Numbered from the stretch's first letter, positions 23,381 through 32,468 are shown. The stretch: 64,000 nucleotides of DNA from Pseudomonas sp. R37(2017) (GCF_002113375.1 NZ_NEHO01000023.1:1-64000); one strand, 5' to 3'. Translations and numbers: made by a program. The notes: generated from the letters alone by a model not told the origin.

Positions 23381-24760
23381 TCACAGCGCACCGAGCCGTT
23401 CATGGATGATGTCGAGATCGTCCGGTTGAATCCGGTGAACCTGCGCCTGTCCTTGCGCAGCGACCTCGGGTTGCAGCCCCGCCACACTGATGCCCAACTC
23501 GCCAAGCAATGCCGTCGACTTGGCCGGTGAGATTTCCCCCAGGGTCACCATTGGCGCCACCAGGCTGCGCCGATACAACCGGGCGGCCAGCACGCCCGTG
23601 GCCGTGTGCGGGTCGATGACGTATCCCGTGTCGCGATACAGCGAGGTGATTTCCGTCAGCGTCTGCTCATCACTGACTGCGTAGGAGTCGATGATCATCC
23701 GCGCCTGCAGCCAGAACTCGTTGGCGATGACCATCTCACCGCTGGACTCGAACCCCTCCATCAGGGCACGCACCGCCTGGTCGTCACGCCCGTAGAGCTC
23801 CCAAAGGAACCGCTCCAGATTGGAAAAGATCGACAGGTCCATGGCCGGCGACAACGTCTTGTTGGCGCGTGACCTGCTGTAGTGGTTCTTCTGAAACAAC
23901 TGATGCAACGCGTCATTCTGGTTGGTCGCAACAATCATCTGGGTGATCGGCAGGCCCATTTTTTGCGCGATGTAGCCTGCATACACCTCGGCAAAACTCG
24001 CTGCCGGTACGCTGAAACCGATCGGACGCTGGCCGCCCCCCAGTTGCAGCACGGCGTGGAAGTAAAACACCAGTTGCGCCAACACACTGACCCAGTTACT
24101 CGAGTTGAAACCGATCACCTCGTACTGCGCATACGGCCATTGTCGCAATAGCCGGGTGACGATGGTCTGGCACTCGTCGAAGCTGCCGTTGACCGCGAAC
24201 TGATGAACGCTTGGGTGCGCCGCGGCTTGCAGATGCTGGAGTTGGTCCAGGGGTACGCCCGCCTCCGGGTAAAACACCACCACGGGAGTGTCCTCGCAGT
24301 GCTTGAACGCCTCGATCGCCGCCAGCCCGGTATCGCCGTTGGTGGCACCGATCACCACCCCGCGACGCCCGCGCTTGCGCAGAAAACAAGACACCAGCCG
24401 CGCCTGCAATTGAGCGGCAAAATCCTTCGAGGAACGAGTCGGCCCATGGAACAATTCCAGCACCCACTCGTTACGATCCACCTGATGCAAAGGTGCCAGG
24501 GAACGGTGGCGGAATTGGCTGCCCGCCTCTTTGAGCAGGCGCTTGAGGTCTGTCTCGGGGATCGCCTCCCCCACGAACGGACTGATCACCCGGTAGGCCA
24601 GTTCGTCATAGGGCAAGGTCGACCAGTTGGCGATCTCCCGGGATTCAAACAGCGGCAGCTCGAGCGGTACGAACAGCCCACCGTCCTCGGCAATGCCAGA
24701 CAATACGACCTGTTCGAAGTCGACCTGCACGGTCGAATTTCGGGTACTCACATAACGCAT
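23381..24760 (-). CDS. Threonine synthase-like PLP enzyme
   Basis: A 459-residue fold-type II PLP enzyme with the thrC layout: MRYVSTRN-VQVDFEQVVLSGIAEDGGLFVP, the PLP lysine in PTRSSKDFAAQ (normally FKDFAAQ), GATNGDTGLAAIEAF and the C-terminal DPHTATGVLAA. Classical threonine synthase converts O-phosphohomoserine to threonine. Its place in a permease/regulator/homoserine dehydrogenase block suggests an accessory copy. It could act on another homoserine derivative. Confidence 0.85.
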   Translation of the reverse strand: MRYVSTRNSTVQVDFEQVVLSGIAEDGGLFVPLELPLFESREIANWSTLPYDELAYRVISPFVGEAIPETDLKRLLKEAGSQFRHRSLAPLHQVDRNEWVLELFHGPTRSSKDFAAQLQARLVSCFLRKRGRRGVVIGATNGDTGLAAIEAFKHCEDTPVVVFYPEAGVPLDQLQHLQAAAHPSVHQFAVNGSFDECQTIVTRLLRQWPYAQYEVIGFNSSNWVSVLAQLVFYFHAVLQLGGGQRPIGFSVPAASFAEVYAGYIAQKMGLPITQMIVATNQNDALHQLFQKNHYSRSRANKTLSPAMDLSIFSNLERFLWELYGRDDQAVRALMEGFESSGEMVIANEFWLQARMIIDSYAVSDEQTLTEITSLYRDTGYVIDPHTATGVLAARLYRRSLVAPMVTLGEISPAKSTALLGELGISVAGLQPEVAAQGQAQVHRIQPDDLDIIHERLGAL

Positions 24761-24776
24761 GGTTGGCTCCGGCCAT

Positions 24777-25667
24777 TCATTTGAAACGATGTGCCTGCTC
24801 GACCAGCCAGGTGGAAAACGTCACCGCGTCGGGGTGCTGCTCGGCCCCTGAACCGCGCACCAGGTAAAAAGACTCGCTGGCTTCGATACGCTGGGTAAAG
24901 GGTTCGATCAAACGTCCATCCTCGAGCATTTCCTCTACCATCGAGGACCGCGCCAGTGCGATCCCCTGCCCTAGCTCGGCCATGCGCAATGTGGAAATCA
25001 ATGTGTCGAACTGCATGCCGGTCGAGGAGTCGACAGTGTCTGCACCGACCATGTTCAACCAGTAGCCCCAACCCTCTTCGTAACCCAGAACATGCAACAG
25101 CGGATGACGCGACACGTCCGCGGGAACCGTCAGCGGCGACTTCGCCATCAGGTCCGGCGAGCAGACCGGGAACAACGTGTCCCAGGTCAGGCGCTGCGAC
25201 ACCAGGCCGGGCCATTGACCGTGGCCCCAGCGAATCTCCAGGTCATCCTCACCGTCCAGCTCCTTGACCCAGATATTGCTGATGTAGCGGATATCGACAT
25301 GCGGATGCGCCTGGCTGAACCCCGCCAGCCTGGGCGCCAACCAATGCACGAAGAACGCCAGGCTGCCACGCACCTTGATCGGCCGACGTTTGTGCTGGCC
25401 AAAGATTTCGTTGGTCCCCACTGCCAGTCGCGTGATCGCATCCTGCACCACCGGCAGATAAGCCTGGCCTTCCTCGGTCAGTCCCAGACCACGGGGCAAG
25501 CGCTTGAACAGTGCCACCCCAAGATGGCTTTCCAGTTGACGGATCTGCTGACTGACCGCGCCCTGGGTCAAAAACAGTTCTTCGGCGGCATGGGTGAAGT
25601 TCAAACAGCGGGCAGACACTTCGAATGCCCGCAGCCAGTTCAATGGGGGTAGCGTCTTTTGCTTCAT
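24777..25667 (-). CDS. LysR family regulator (GcvA-like)
   Basis: A 296-residue LysR-type regulator starting MKQKTLPPLNWLRAFEVSARCLNF with HTH AEELFLTQGAVSQQIRQLE and the GcvA-group effector domain (IKVRGSLAFFVHWLAPRLAGF, ARSSMVEEMLEDGRLI). ATG 25667 with AGAGG upstream is preferred to the longer frame. It sits between the permease and threonine-synthase-like genes, 16 bp from the latter, so it probably controls this amino-acid block. Confidence 0.88.
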   Translation of the reverse strand: MKQKTLPPLNWLRAFEVSARCLNFTHAAEELFLTQGAVSQQIRQLESHLGVALFKRLPRGLGLTEEGQAYLPVVQDAITRLAVGTNEIFGQHKRRPIKVRGSLAFFVHWLAPRLAGFSQAHPHVDIRYISNIWVKELDGEDDLEIRWGHGQWPGLVSQRLTWDTLFPVCSPDLMAKSPLTVPADVSRHPLLHVLGYEEGWGYWLNMVGADTVDSSTGMQFDTLISTLRMAELGQGIALARSSMVEEMLEDGRLIEPFTQRIEASESFYLVRGSGAEQHPDAVTFSTWLVEQAHRFK

Positions 25668-25727
25668 GGCTTGAACCTCTTGGACGCCCCCTCCACCGAG
25701 CACACTTGCCCATCCCGTCGACGCGCA

Positions 25728-27158
25728 CTAGAACGCATCGGACGATTGTGCCAAGGGGGCAACCGACAAGCGTCGCTCGCGGCTTTTGCGGGTAATGTAA
25801 TACACGAAGTAGCACCAGGCGATGAAGGGCAAACCAAAGTACAACGCCACGCGCTGCTCCGGATCGAACCCGATCCCGACACACGCCAGGCTGCAGCAGA
25901 CCAGCGCTCCCAACGGCACCCACGGATAACCCCGGACACGGAATTTCAAGTCGCGGATGTCACCGCCATTGGCCACATAGTGACGGCGGAAAGCAATCTG
26001 GCTTGCGGCGATGCTCATCCATACCACCACGACCGCCAATCCGGAGATCGACACCAGCGCCAGATAGATGGTGTCGGCAGCGAACACGCTGCTGAGCAAC
26101 GAGGCGGCTCCACCCGCCATGCTGACGATAATGGCGTTGAGCGGCGTACCCATGCGAGTCAGGGCCGAGAACTGCCTGGGCAGGTGCCCCTGGTCACTCA
26201 GCGTCCAGAGCATCCGTGACGCGGCATACAAACCGGAGTTGGCGGCCGACAGCAAGGCACTGATGATCACGAAGTTCATGATGTCTGCCGAATAGGGAAT
26301 CCCGATGTAGGTGAACACCGTGACGAATGGACTCTCCACGAGACCGGCCTGCTCTCGGGGCAATAGCGTCGCCAGGACGAAAATGGTCCCCACGAAAAAG
26401 ATCGCCAGGCGCAGCACCGTCGTGCGAATGGCGCGCGGCACGTTGCGCTGCGGATCCCTGGTTTCCCCGGCGGCGATACCAATCAGCTCAGTACCCGAGA
26501 AGGCGAAGGACACTGCCAGCAAGGTCATGGCAATCGACATGAAGCCAGTGGGAAACAAACCTTCGCGGGTGAAGTTGCCCAGGCCGATGCTGTGGGCCTG
26601 ATCGATATTCAACAGGCCGAGAATGGCCCCGCCGCCGATCACAAGAAACACCACCACCGTCACTACTTTGACCAAGGACAGCCAGAACTCGGTCTCGGCA
26701 AACAAACGCACCGAGATCACGTTGCTCAGGAAGACTACGCCGGCGAACAGCGCACTCCAGATCCACACTGGCGTTTCCGGGAACCAGCGCGCCATGAGGA
26801 TACCGGCGGCGGTGAACTCGGAACCGATGGCCACTGTCCAGGTCAGCCAATACAACCAGGCCACGGTATAGCCGGTGCCAGGCCCGAGAAAACGGGTGGC
26901 GTAGGTACTGAATGAACCGGTTTCCGGCATCTGCACCGCCAGCTCGCCCAGGCACATCATCACCATGTAAACCATTAGCGCGCCGATGATGTAAGCGATC
27001 ACCGCGCCCAGGGGACCGGCCTGATTAACCGTATACCCGGAGGTGAGAAACAGTCCGGTGCCGATGACGCCGCCTAATGCCAACATGACGATATGCCGCG
27101 TCTGCATTTCCTGTTTAAAACCGGAATGTGTATTGAGTTGTTCTTCTTTTATGGACAT
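25728..27158 (-). CDS. Amino acid permease (APC superfamily, AAT family)
   Basis: A 476-residue inner-membrane amino acid:H+ symporter with about 12 TM segments. The AAT signature is visible: MQTRHIVMLALGGVIGTGLF and SGYTVNQAGPLGAVIAYIIGALMVY, followed by GELAVQMPETGSFSTYATRFLGP. It is related to the S-methylmethionine/lysine/GABA permeases. The start is MSIKEEQLNTH (27158), with MRTTM at 27170 possible. It is the likely uptake system for the substrate of the block. Confidence 0.88.
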   Translation of the reverse strand: MSIKEEQLNTHSGFKQEMQTRHIVMLALGGVIGTGLFLTSGYTVNQAGPLGAVIAYIIGALMVYMVMMCLGELAVQMPETGSFSTYATRFLGPGTGYTVAWLYWLTWTVAIGSEFTAAGILMARWFPETPVWIWSALFAGVVFLSNVISVRLFAETEFWLSLVKVVTVVVFLVIGGGAILGLLNIDQAHSIGLGNFTREGLFPTGFMSIAMTLLAVSFAFSGTELIGIAAGETRDPQRNVPRAIRTTVLRLAIFFVGTIFVLATLLPREQAGLVESPFVTVFTYIGIPYSADIMNFVIISALLSAANSGLYAASRMLWTLSDQGHLPRQFSALTRMGTPLNAIIVSMAGGAASLLSSVFAADTIYLALVSISGLAVVVVWMSIAASQIAFRRHYVANGGDIRDLKFRVRGYPWVPLGALVCCSLACVGIGFDPEQRVALYFGLPFIAWCYFVYYITRKSRERRLSVAPLAQSSDAF

Positions 27159-27308
27159 GGTTGTTCTCATGAAAGTTATTAGGGCACGAACTAACGTCTG
27201 CAGTGATTGACTCGGCAGAGTAAAAACAGATCGCCACTAAGTTTTATTATTATTCCACTTCATGAACGCCCCACTCACATCCTTGCAGTGAGGTTTAACG
27301 CTAATGCT

Positions 27309-28586
27309 TCAGTCTGCAACTTCGGCGCAACTTTCATTGATTGAAAACTGCGTGTTTGCTTGTGCGGGTTCGTTACCCGCCCCCCGGACAAATGCGAACG
27401 CCTGTTTCAGGTCGTCGAGCAGATCATCGGTGTCTTCGATGCCGACAGAGATCCGCACCTGTCCTTCGGAAATCCCCAGGGCCAGGCGTTCCTCCAGCGT
27501 GTTCTCGACATGGCTGGTGGTTCGCGCCGGACCGTAGATGGTTTCCACCGCACCGAGATTGCCCGCGCAGTGGGCGAATCGCAGTCGTGGCAACAGCACC
27601 TTGACCGTGTCCATACCGCCCGCCACCACAAAACTGACGATTGCACCGAAGCCGGACATTTGCGCGCACGCCACCGCATGATTCGGATGGCCGGGCAAAC
27701 CCGGATAATTGACCGCCTCCACCAACGGTTCGGTGCAGAGGTACTCTGCCAGTGCACGGGCACTGCGTTGCTGCTGGCGCATGCGCAGCACCAGGGTTTT
27801 CATGCCGCGAATGATCATGTAGGCGGAGAACGGGTCGAGCGCGGCACCGTTGATTTCCCGGTAATGACGTACCTTGGCCATCAGCGATTCGCTACCGCAC
27901 ACCAGGCCGCCCAACACATCGCCGTGGCCGCTGAGGAACTTGGTCGCACTGTGAATGACCACGTCCACGCCCAGCGCCAGGGGGTTCTGATTCAACGGCG
28001 TGGCGAAAGTGTTATCCGCCACCACAATGGCACCGACGCGCTTGGCCGCAGCCACCAGACGCTCGATATCGAGTATTTTCAAGGTCGGGTTGGTCGGTGT
28101 TTCCAGATACACCAATTGGCAACCCCTGGCGATTTCTCGCTCGATCTCTTCGTGATCGAACGTCTCGCACAACGTCACGCTCACACCGGTGCGCGGCAGG
28201 AACTCTTCGAAAATCTTGTTGGTGCCGCCATAGCTGTCCCTGGTCGACACCACCCGATCGCCATGGGCCAGGAAGGTGTAAAGCACACTGCTGATCGCCG
28301 CCATCCCGCTGCTGAAAGCCACGGCGGATTCGGCCAGCTCCAACTCGCGAATCTTTGCCTCGAGGGTCTCGACGGTCGGGTTGCTCATGCGGCTGTAAAT
28401 AAAGCCGGGCGCCTTGCCCAATGCTACGTCGTACCAGACGTCTATGTCGTCGTAACCATAGGCGGCACTGACTACGATGGGGGTTTGAGTGGCGTTGTAG
28501 GGATGCCTGACTTGCTCCCCGCCCCACACGACACGGGTCCCCGCACCCGCATTAACAAACCCTGCGTTGCCTGGTTTTTTATTCAT
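27309..28586 (-). CDS. Cys/Met-metabolism PLP enzyme (cystathionine gamma-synthase/methionine gamma-lyase family)
   Basis: A 425-residue fold-type I PLP enzyme. It has FIYSRMSNPTVETLEAKI, FSSGMAAISSVLYTFL, YLETPTNPTLKILDI, VVADNTFATP and the PLP lysine in HSATKFLSGHGDVLGG. Members use activated homoserine derivatives or break C-S/C-O bonds, so it fits homoserine or methionine metabolism. ATG 28586 is preferred to a GTG at 28625. It begins the minus-strand amino-acid block, 151 bp before the permease gene. Confidence 0.87.
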   Translation of the reverse strand: MNKKPGNAGFVNAGAGTRVVWGGEQVRHPYNATQTPIVVSAAYGYDDIDVWYDVALGKAPGFIYSRMSNPTVETLEAKIRELELAESAVAFSSGMAAISSVLYTFLAHGDRVVSTRDSYGGTNKIFEEFLPRTGVSVTLCETFDHEEIEREIARGCQLVYLETPTNPTLKILDIERLVAAAKRVGAIVVADNTFATPLNQNPLALGVDVVIHSATKFLSGHGDVLGGLVCGSESLMAKVRHYREINGAALDPFSAYMIIRGMKTLVLRMRQQQRSARALAEYLCTEPLVEAVNYPGLPGHPNHAVACAQMSGFGAIVSFVVAGGMDTVKVLLPRLRFAHCAGNLGAVETIYGPARTTSHVENTLEERLALGISEGQVRISVGIEDTDDLLDDLKQAFAFVRGAGNEPAQANTQFSINESCAEVAD

Positions 28587-28858
28587 AGAGACTACTCGCA
28601 CTGAGGGTGGCGAATGTTGAGTCACTCACCGGATATGGCGGCCAATATATTGAAATGCGGCGGCGCCGAGAAACGATGTTATCGGTGCCAAAGGGCCGCT
28701 TTTTTTAATGGCTGCGATGTTGGACAGTTGCAGCCGCTTCATCGATTTCGGCAAGATTTACGTGATGCCCACCGGCAAGTGCTGCGTGCAAGAGCGGGAA
28801 ATCATCAAGCGTGGTCCCGGCACACCCCATACCTGTAGTTCGTGGACGATATTCAACA

Positions 28859-29788
28859 ATGGTTTTCAATATTCAACATCTCACTCCGCGCTCAGGACTA
28901 AAACTGCTGGCAGCGCTGTGCGCAATAAGCCTGCTTGGCTGTTCACACGGCGAGGAAGCAGGACAATGCAACGCTGCACCGCATGCGCCCGTCCGGCAGG
29001 TGGTCATCGTCGGAATCGACGGCCTGCGTGCCGACGCGATCAGCCCGGTACTGACGCCCTTCCTGTTCCAGTTGGCCGACTCTCATGGATTGGCTTGGAA
29101 AAGCGTCGATGTCAGCAATGGCCGCTCGCAACAGACTTATTCCGCACCTGGCTGGATCAGTGTGCTCACCGCAAGTTGGGCAAGCGCCCATGGCATTGTT
29201 GATAACAGCAGCGCAGGTCCAGTCAGAATCCCGACCGTGTTTGAACGCCTCCAGGGGCGCAAGCCCGATAGTCGCAGCGTTCTGATCACCTCCTGGAAGC
29301 CGCTGTATGACTTGGTCGAGGGGCGGTTGCGAGCTTTGCCAGCGATACACCATGCCGCGTTTTTGCGTGAGGACGATGCAGCGATCGAGCGGGAAGTATT
29401 GAGCACCTGGCAAGCATGCCAGCCAGATCTGGCCTTCATTCATCTCGATGCTGTCGACAAAGCGGGCCATGACGGTTCCTTCGACCCGTCTGACCCGGGC
29501 TACGCTGCTGCCGTGCGTGAAACGGACTCGCGCATGCGTCGCTTGTGGGAGAAGGCATTCGCGTCACCCTCCGCGCAGGGTGAAATGCCTCAGCGTCTGG
29601 TCGTCATTGCCAGCGATCACGGCGGCATCGGCAATAGTCACGGCCGCTATTCAGATGCCGAGCGCTGGGCACCGGTCCTGGCAATATCGCCGTCCGGTTA
29701 TCCTGCCGTGAGCATCAGCCGGTTGGTCGATATCGGTCAGGCTTCGCTGGATTTTGTCCAGTCAGGGGATGCTGACTCGCGCCAGTAG
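28859..29788 (+). CDS. Lipoprotein of the alkaline phosphatase/nucleotide pyrophosphatase superfamily
   Basis: A 309-residue predicted lipoprotein with lipobox SLLGC at Cys28. Metal-site motifs are visible: VGIDGLRAD (Asp54), TYSAPGWISVLTAS (nucleophile position Ser95 where NPP enzymes have Thr), AFIHLDAVDKAGHD and VIASDHGG. Expected role: phosphodiester or phosphomonoester hydrolysis at the cell envelope. ATG 28859 gives the lipoprotein signal. It is divergent from the PLP-enzyme gene. Specific substrate unknown. Confidence 0.8.
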   Translation: MVFNIQHLTPRSGLKLLAALCAISLLGCSHGEEAGQCNAAPHAPVRQVVIVGIDGLRADAISPVLTPFLFQLADSHGLAWKSVDVSNGRSQQTYSAPGWISVLTASWASAHGIVDNSSAGPVRIPTVFERLQGRKPDSRSVLITSWKPLYDLVEGRLRALPAIHHAAFLREDDAAIEREVLSTWQACQPDLAFIHLDAVDKAGHDGSFDPSDPGYAAAVRETDSRMRRLWEKAFASPSAQGEMPQRLVVIASDHGGIGNSHGRYSDAERWAPVLAISPSGYPAVSISRLVDIGQASLDFVQSGDADSRQ

Positions 29789-29943
29789 ACACACCCGATC
29801 AATGTTTGAACTCAACAGTGGCCCTTTGTTTGGTTTTAGAGGTTTCCGACTGTGCAGGGCCAACTGTGGCACGAAGATTTAAACACATTTGGATAACAGC
29901 GAAATCATCTAACTAATCCAATACTGGCTCCTAAACTTACTGA

Positions 29944-30184
29944 TTGGATCGAGGTGCAGTAGGCGTGATGCAGGTCATGCCGGCGACAGGCAAGGACTTG
30001 AAACTCGGTGATATCAGGCAACTTCAACCGAGTATCGAAGCCGGGGTCAAGTTCATTCGGTGGATGATAGGCAGGAACTACCGTGACGAACCGATGACCG
30101 AACTGGACAAGGTACTGTTCACCTTCGCGCCGTACAACGTGGGTCCGGCCACAGAATTGAGCTTCAACCTGGCGAGGAGGAGAA
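29944..30184 (+). pseudogene. Lytic transglycosylase (SLT domain) fragment
   Basis: The frame reads DRGAVGVMQVMPATGKDL, LGDIRQLQPSIEAGVKFIRWMIGRNY, DEPMTELDKVLFTFAPYNVGPA. These are the C-terminal SLT motifs of MltF-like transglycosylases (AVGVMQVMP, YNxGP). The catalytic Glu region and everything N-terminal are absent, and after YNVGP the frame loses similarity. Only this remnant is present. It lies directly before two small envelope genes. Confidence 0.75.
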
Positions 30185-30568
30185 ATGATGAAGAAATTGC
30201 AAATGGGTATGCTGGTGATGGCGGCATGCATGGCACTGGCGACGGCGTCGAGCATCGCCCTTGCCAGCGAGGTGCCCATGGTCACCGGCGAGCAATGGAT
30301 AACTTCGTCAGAGCAGCTCAAGAAGGTCTATCTCGTCGGTATTTCTAACGCCTACCAAGTGGAAGCGGCCTACCATGGGTCAAAAACCCCGTCGGATGAG
30401 CAGAGCCTGATTCCGCGCTTCCAAAGGGGTTTGAAGGGAGAATCGCTTGACTCCATACGCGAAAAGCTCAACCAGTGGTACGCCGCCAATCCCGACCGCG
30501 TGAAACAGCCCATCATCGAGACCATCTGGTTCGAGATGGTCGTGCCCGGTCTTCAAAAGAACAAGTAG
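30185..30568 (+). CDS. Small exported protein, conserved hypothetical
   Basis: A 127-residue protein with a signal peptide (KLQMGMLVMAACMALATASSIALA, cleavage before SEVPM). The mature part is helical (GEQWITSSEQLKKVYLVGISNAYQVEAAYHG ... ESLDSIREKLNQWYAANPDRVKQPIIETIW), in the style of the Rap1a/Tai immunity-like fold, although I am not sure of that assignment. A GAGGAGGAG site precedes the ATG. The next gene starts 11 bp later, so the two are an operon. Confidence 0.65.
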   Translation: MMKKLQMGMLVMAACMALATASSIALASEVPMVTGEQWITSSEQLKKVYLVGISNAYQVEAAYHGSKTPSDEQSLIPRFQRGLKGESLDSIREKLNQWYAANPDRVKQPIIETIWFEMVVPGLQKNK

Positions 30569-30579
30569 CGGAGATGAAC

Positions 30580-30804
30580 ATGAAGCGGTTCCTCACGTTT
30601 GCCGCAGTCCTCACCGCAGCCAGTGTGATCGGCTGCACCTCAATGACATCCGAGCAACAAGGGACGGTGAGCGGCGCGGCCATTGGCGCCGCCGCCGGCG
30701 CCGGAATTGCTGCAATCGCTGGTGGCAGTGCGTGGACCGGCGCAGCGGTTGGTGCCGTTGCCGGGGGCGTAGCCGGCAACATCAAAGGCAAGCAGCAGAA
30801 GTAG
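30580..30804 (+). CDS. Glycine-zipper lipoprotein
   Basis: A 74-residue protein with lipoprotein signal and lipobox ASVIGC, then a glycine-zipper helix pair (GAAIGAAAGAGIAAIAGG and GAAVGAVAGGVAGNIKG). Such zippers insert in or pack against the outer membrane. The ATG at 30580 is used because GGAG is 6 nt before it; the ATG at 30574 abuts GGAG. Small osmotic-stress-type lipoproteins look like this. Function unproven. Confidence 0.75.
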   Translation: MKRFLTFAAVLTAASVIGCTSMTSEQQGTVSGAAIGAAAGAGIAAIAGGSAWTGAAVGAVAGGVAGNIKGKQQK

Positions 30805-30874
30805 GCAGGCCGGTGCGTTCGATGACACAGAGCTTGCTTTCACAGGGTTCTGACTTATTTTCAGACCAGGCATG

Positions 30875-30915
30875 AACAGCTGCTTTGGGTCGTCTTCTGC
30901 CTGCCACTACGGGTG
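30875..30915. repeat. Imperfect hairpin repeat
   Basis: The sequence ctttgggtcgtcttctgcctgcc is the left half of the dispersed hairpin family; the right half is degraded. Confidence 0.35.
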
Positions 30916-31008
30916 GGTATCAGAACCTGCTGATTAAGTCCGATGCAATCGGTGATCAGTGCAGCGCCAATTCGCACCTGTCGACCAAACCAATACCTTG
31001 CACGCAAG

Positions 31009-31044
31009 AACCCTTCCTGCGCGTCAACGCAGGAAGGGTTTTTT
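31009..31044 (+). terminator. Rho-independent terminator
   Basis: AACCCTTCCTGCG-cgtcaa-CGCAGGAAGGGTT is followed by TTTT. It lies between the glycine-zipper gene (+) and the EF-hand gene (-). The T-run favours the + strand, but the stem could stop both transcripts. Confidence 0.85.
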
Positions 31045-31056
31045 GCTTGCGGCCGA

Positions 31057-31509
31057 TCAGTCTTTGGCCTGGCTCAGTTTGGTGTACAGCTCGGTCGGCA
31101 CTTTCTTGCCATTGGAGATGAACTGGTTGGTGCGGTACTTGTACGTCTCACCCTCGGACAGGAAACCGTCACCGTTGGTGTCTATCGCCTTGAACTCCTC
31201 TGCGCCCTTGGGCGCCACCGCCAGCAGTTCCTTGAGCGACACGCGGCCGTCATGATCGGTGTCGGTGCGCGCGAAAGACGCATCGCCGCACTTGCCTTCA
31301 CCGCACTTGCCCTCGGCTTGAGTCTTTTGCGCGCTGGCTTCGCCGGCACCGCACTTGCCTTCGCCACACTTGCCTTCGCTGGTTTTTTCCGCGGCGGCCA
31401 GTTGATAGCCCTGGGGCAAGGCTTCGGCGGAAAACGCGGTGGACGCGAAGTTGATACCGCCGACCAGTGCAACAGCGATCAGGCCAATTCGGGTTTGGAT
31501 ACGAGACAT
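31057..31509 (-). CDS. Exported EF-hand protein with four EGKCG motifs (possible MNIO-modified metallopeptide)
   Basis: A 150-residue protein with signal peptide (IGLIAVALVGGINFASTAFSA), four EGKCG units in two pairs (residues 45-54 and 66-75, Cys48, 53, 69, 74) and two EF-hand loops (DTDHDGRVSLKE 83-94, DTNGDGFLSEGE 110-121). EGKCG repeats occur in bufferins and HvfA-type peptides, whose Cys are converted by MNIO (DUF692) enzymes to oxazolone/thioamide groups that bind copper. No DUF692 or DoxX partner is nearby. The start ATG at 31509 has GGAG 7 nt upstream. Confidence 0.72.
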   Translation of the reverse strand: MSRIQTRIGLIAVALVGGINFASTAFSAEALPQGYQLAAAEKTSEGKCGEGKCGAGEASAQKTQAEGKCGEGKCGDASFARTDTDHDGRVSLKELLAVAPKGAEEFKAIDTNGDGFLSEGETYKYRTNQFISNGKKVPTELYTKLSQAKD

Positions 31510-32083
31510 GTTGATACTCCGGATCAATGGCGTGGCCGGACCACTATTGGTCGTACCACAAGGGTTGCGAACTGCGTTGTGCAACTCGCTTTGGCAGGTC
31601 CATTTGGCCCCAGTGGTGTATCCGGGCTGTATCCGTGAAGAGCGGGTTTTGTATGGCTGTATGGGGATGCCGTGCCCTGATACACAGCGATACACGAAAG
31701 CCGGTACTCAGTTGCTCATGTCCGCAAAAGCGCCTGTTTAAAAAGGTTGTAGGGTATTTCCCGAGGGCTACAAGACCTTGCGTCGTTGCCTACGGTTACG
31801 CCAGAATCCGCCGGCTTGTGCGCCTTGCTCCTGGTCTCTATCGTTTCCACGCCACTGTCCATCAGTGGTCGGGTCTGGAAACCCCGAAATGAATATGGCG
31901 CCACTGCGCCCTTCATAACCATGCTTGCGCGCTTTTAAGTGTGCACTCCGTTATGGCGGCTGTGCGCGGGAGACCCTTGGGTCTACCGGGTTGCCGTTTC
32001 CCCGGGTTTCCAGCCTGCGTACAGCTGCCACCTCTTCGTCTGGAAACGAATGTGGCAGCTTCAACCATGAAGCGGAGACAGCC
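31510..32083. other. 574-bp intergenic region
   Basis: This separates the divergent EF-hand and DUF6124-like genes. Open frames exist on both strands but none looks like a protein. A short inverted sequence gttgcgaactgcgttgtgcaac (31564-31585, imperfect) is the only structure noticed. Promoters for both neighbours must lie here. Confidence 0.4.
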
Positions 32084-32437
32084 ATGTTCAAAGTCACCCC
32101 CAACCCGCCGGACACCGATCCGGCATCCCCGCTCGAACCCGACTCGAAACAGCTCGACGAGGCTATCGAACCCACGCCCGCCTTTCCCTCGATTGCCGAC
32201 ATCAAAGCCACACCGCGCACGCCCGGCTCACTGTTTACCGTCGATCCCAAGGTCGATACCGAAACCCTGATGGTGTACCTGGTCGAGACGCTGGCCTCGG
32301 TCGATGTGATGGTGCATCAGTTGGTGGATCATCTGGACGGCGGATCGCGCAATGCCCTGCTGGGGATATCCAATAGCGTGATGTTGGCGGAGATCACGGC
32401 GAATCGGGTGCTGGACCAAATCGACCCGTGCGAATAA
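32084..32437 (+). CDS. DUF6124 family-like protein
   Basis: A 117-residue protein starting MFKVTPNPPDTDPAS, a beginning I associate with the Pseudomonas DUF6124 family, followed by a Pro-rich region and a C-terminal helical pair (TETLMVYLVETLASVDVMVHQL, GISNSVMLAEITANRVLDQ). GGAG precedes the ATG by 7 nt; the frame is open upstream but without similarity. Function unknown. No membrane segments. Confidence 0.75.
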   Translation: MFKVTPNPPDTDPASPLEPDSKQLDEAIEPTPAFPSIADIKATPRTPGSLFTVDPKVDTETLMVYLVETLASVDVMVHQLVDHLDGGSRNALLGISNSVMLAEITANRVLDQIDPCE

Positions 32438-32468
32438 CCATTGAATTTGTGGCTGCCCCTGCCCCCTG

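Noticed and set aside
27360..28604. Long open frame antisense to the PLP enzyme
   Set aside because: Same reason: complement of a well-supported enzyme gene.
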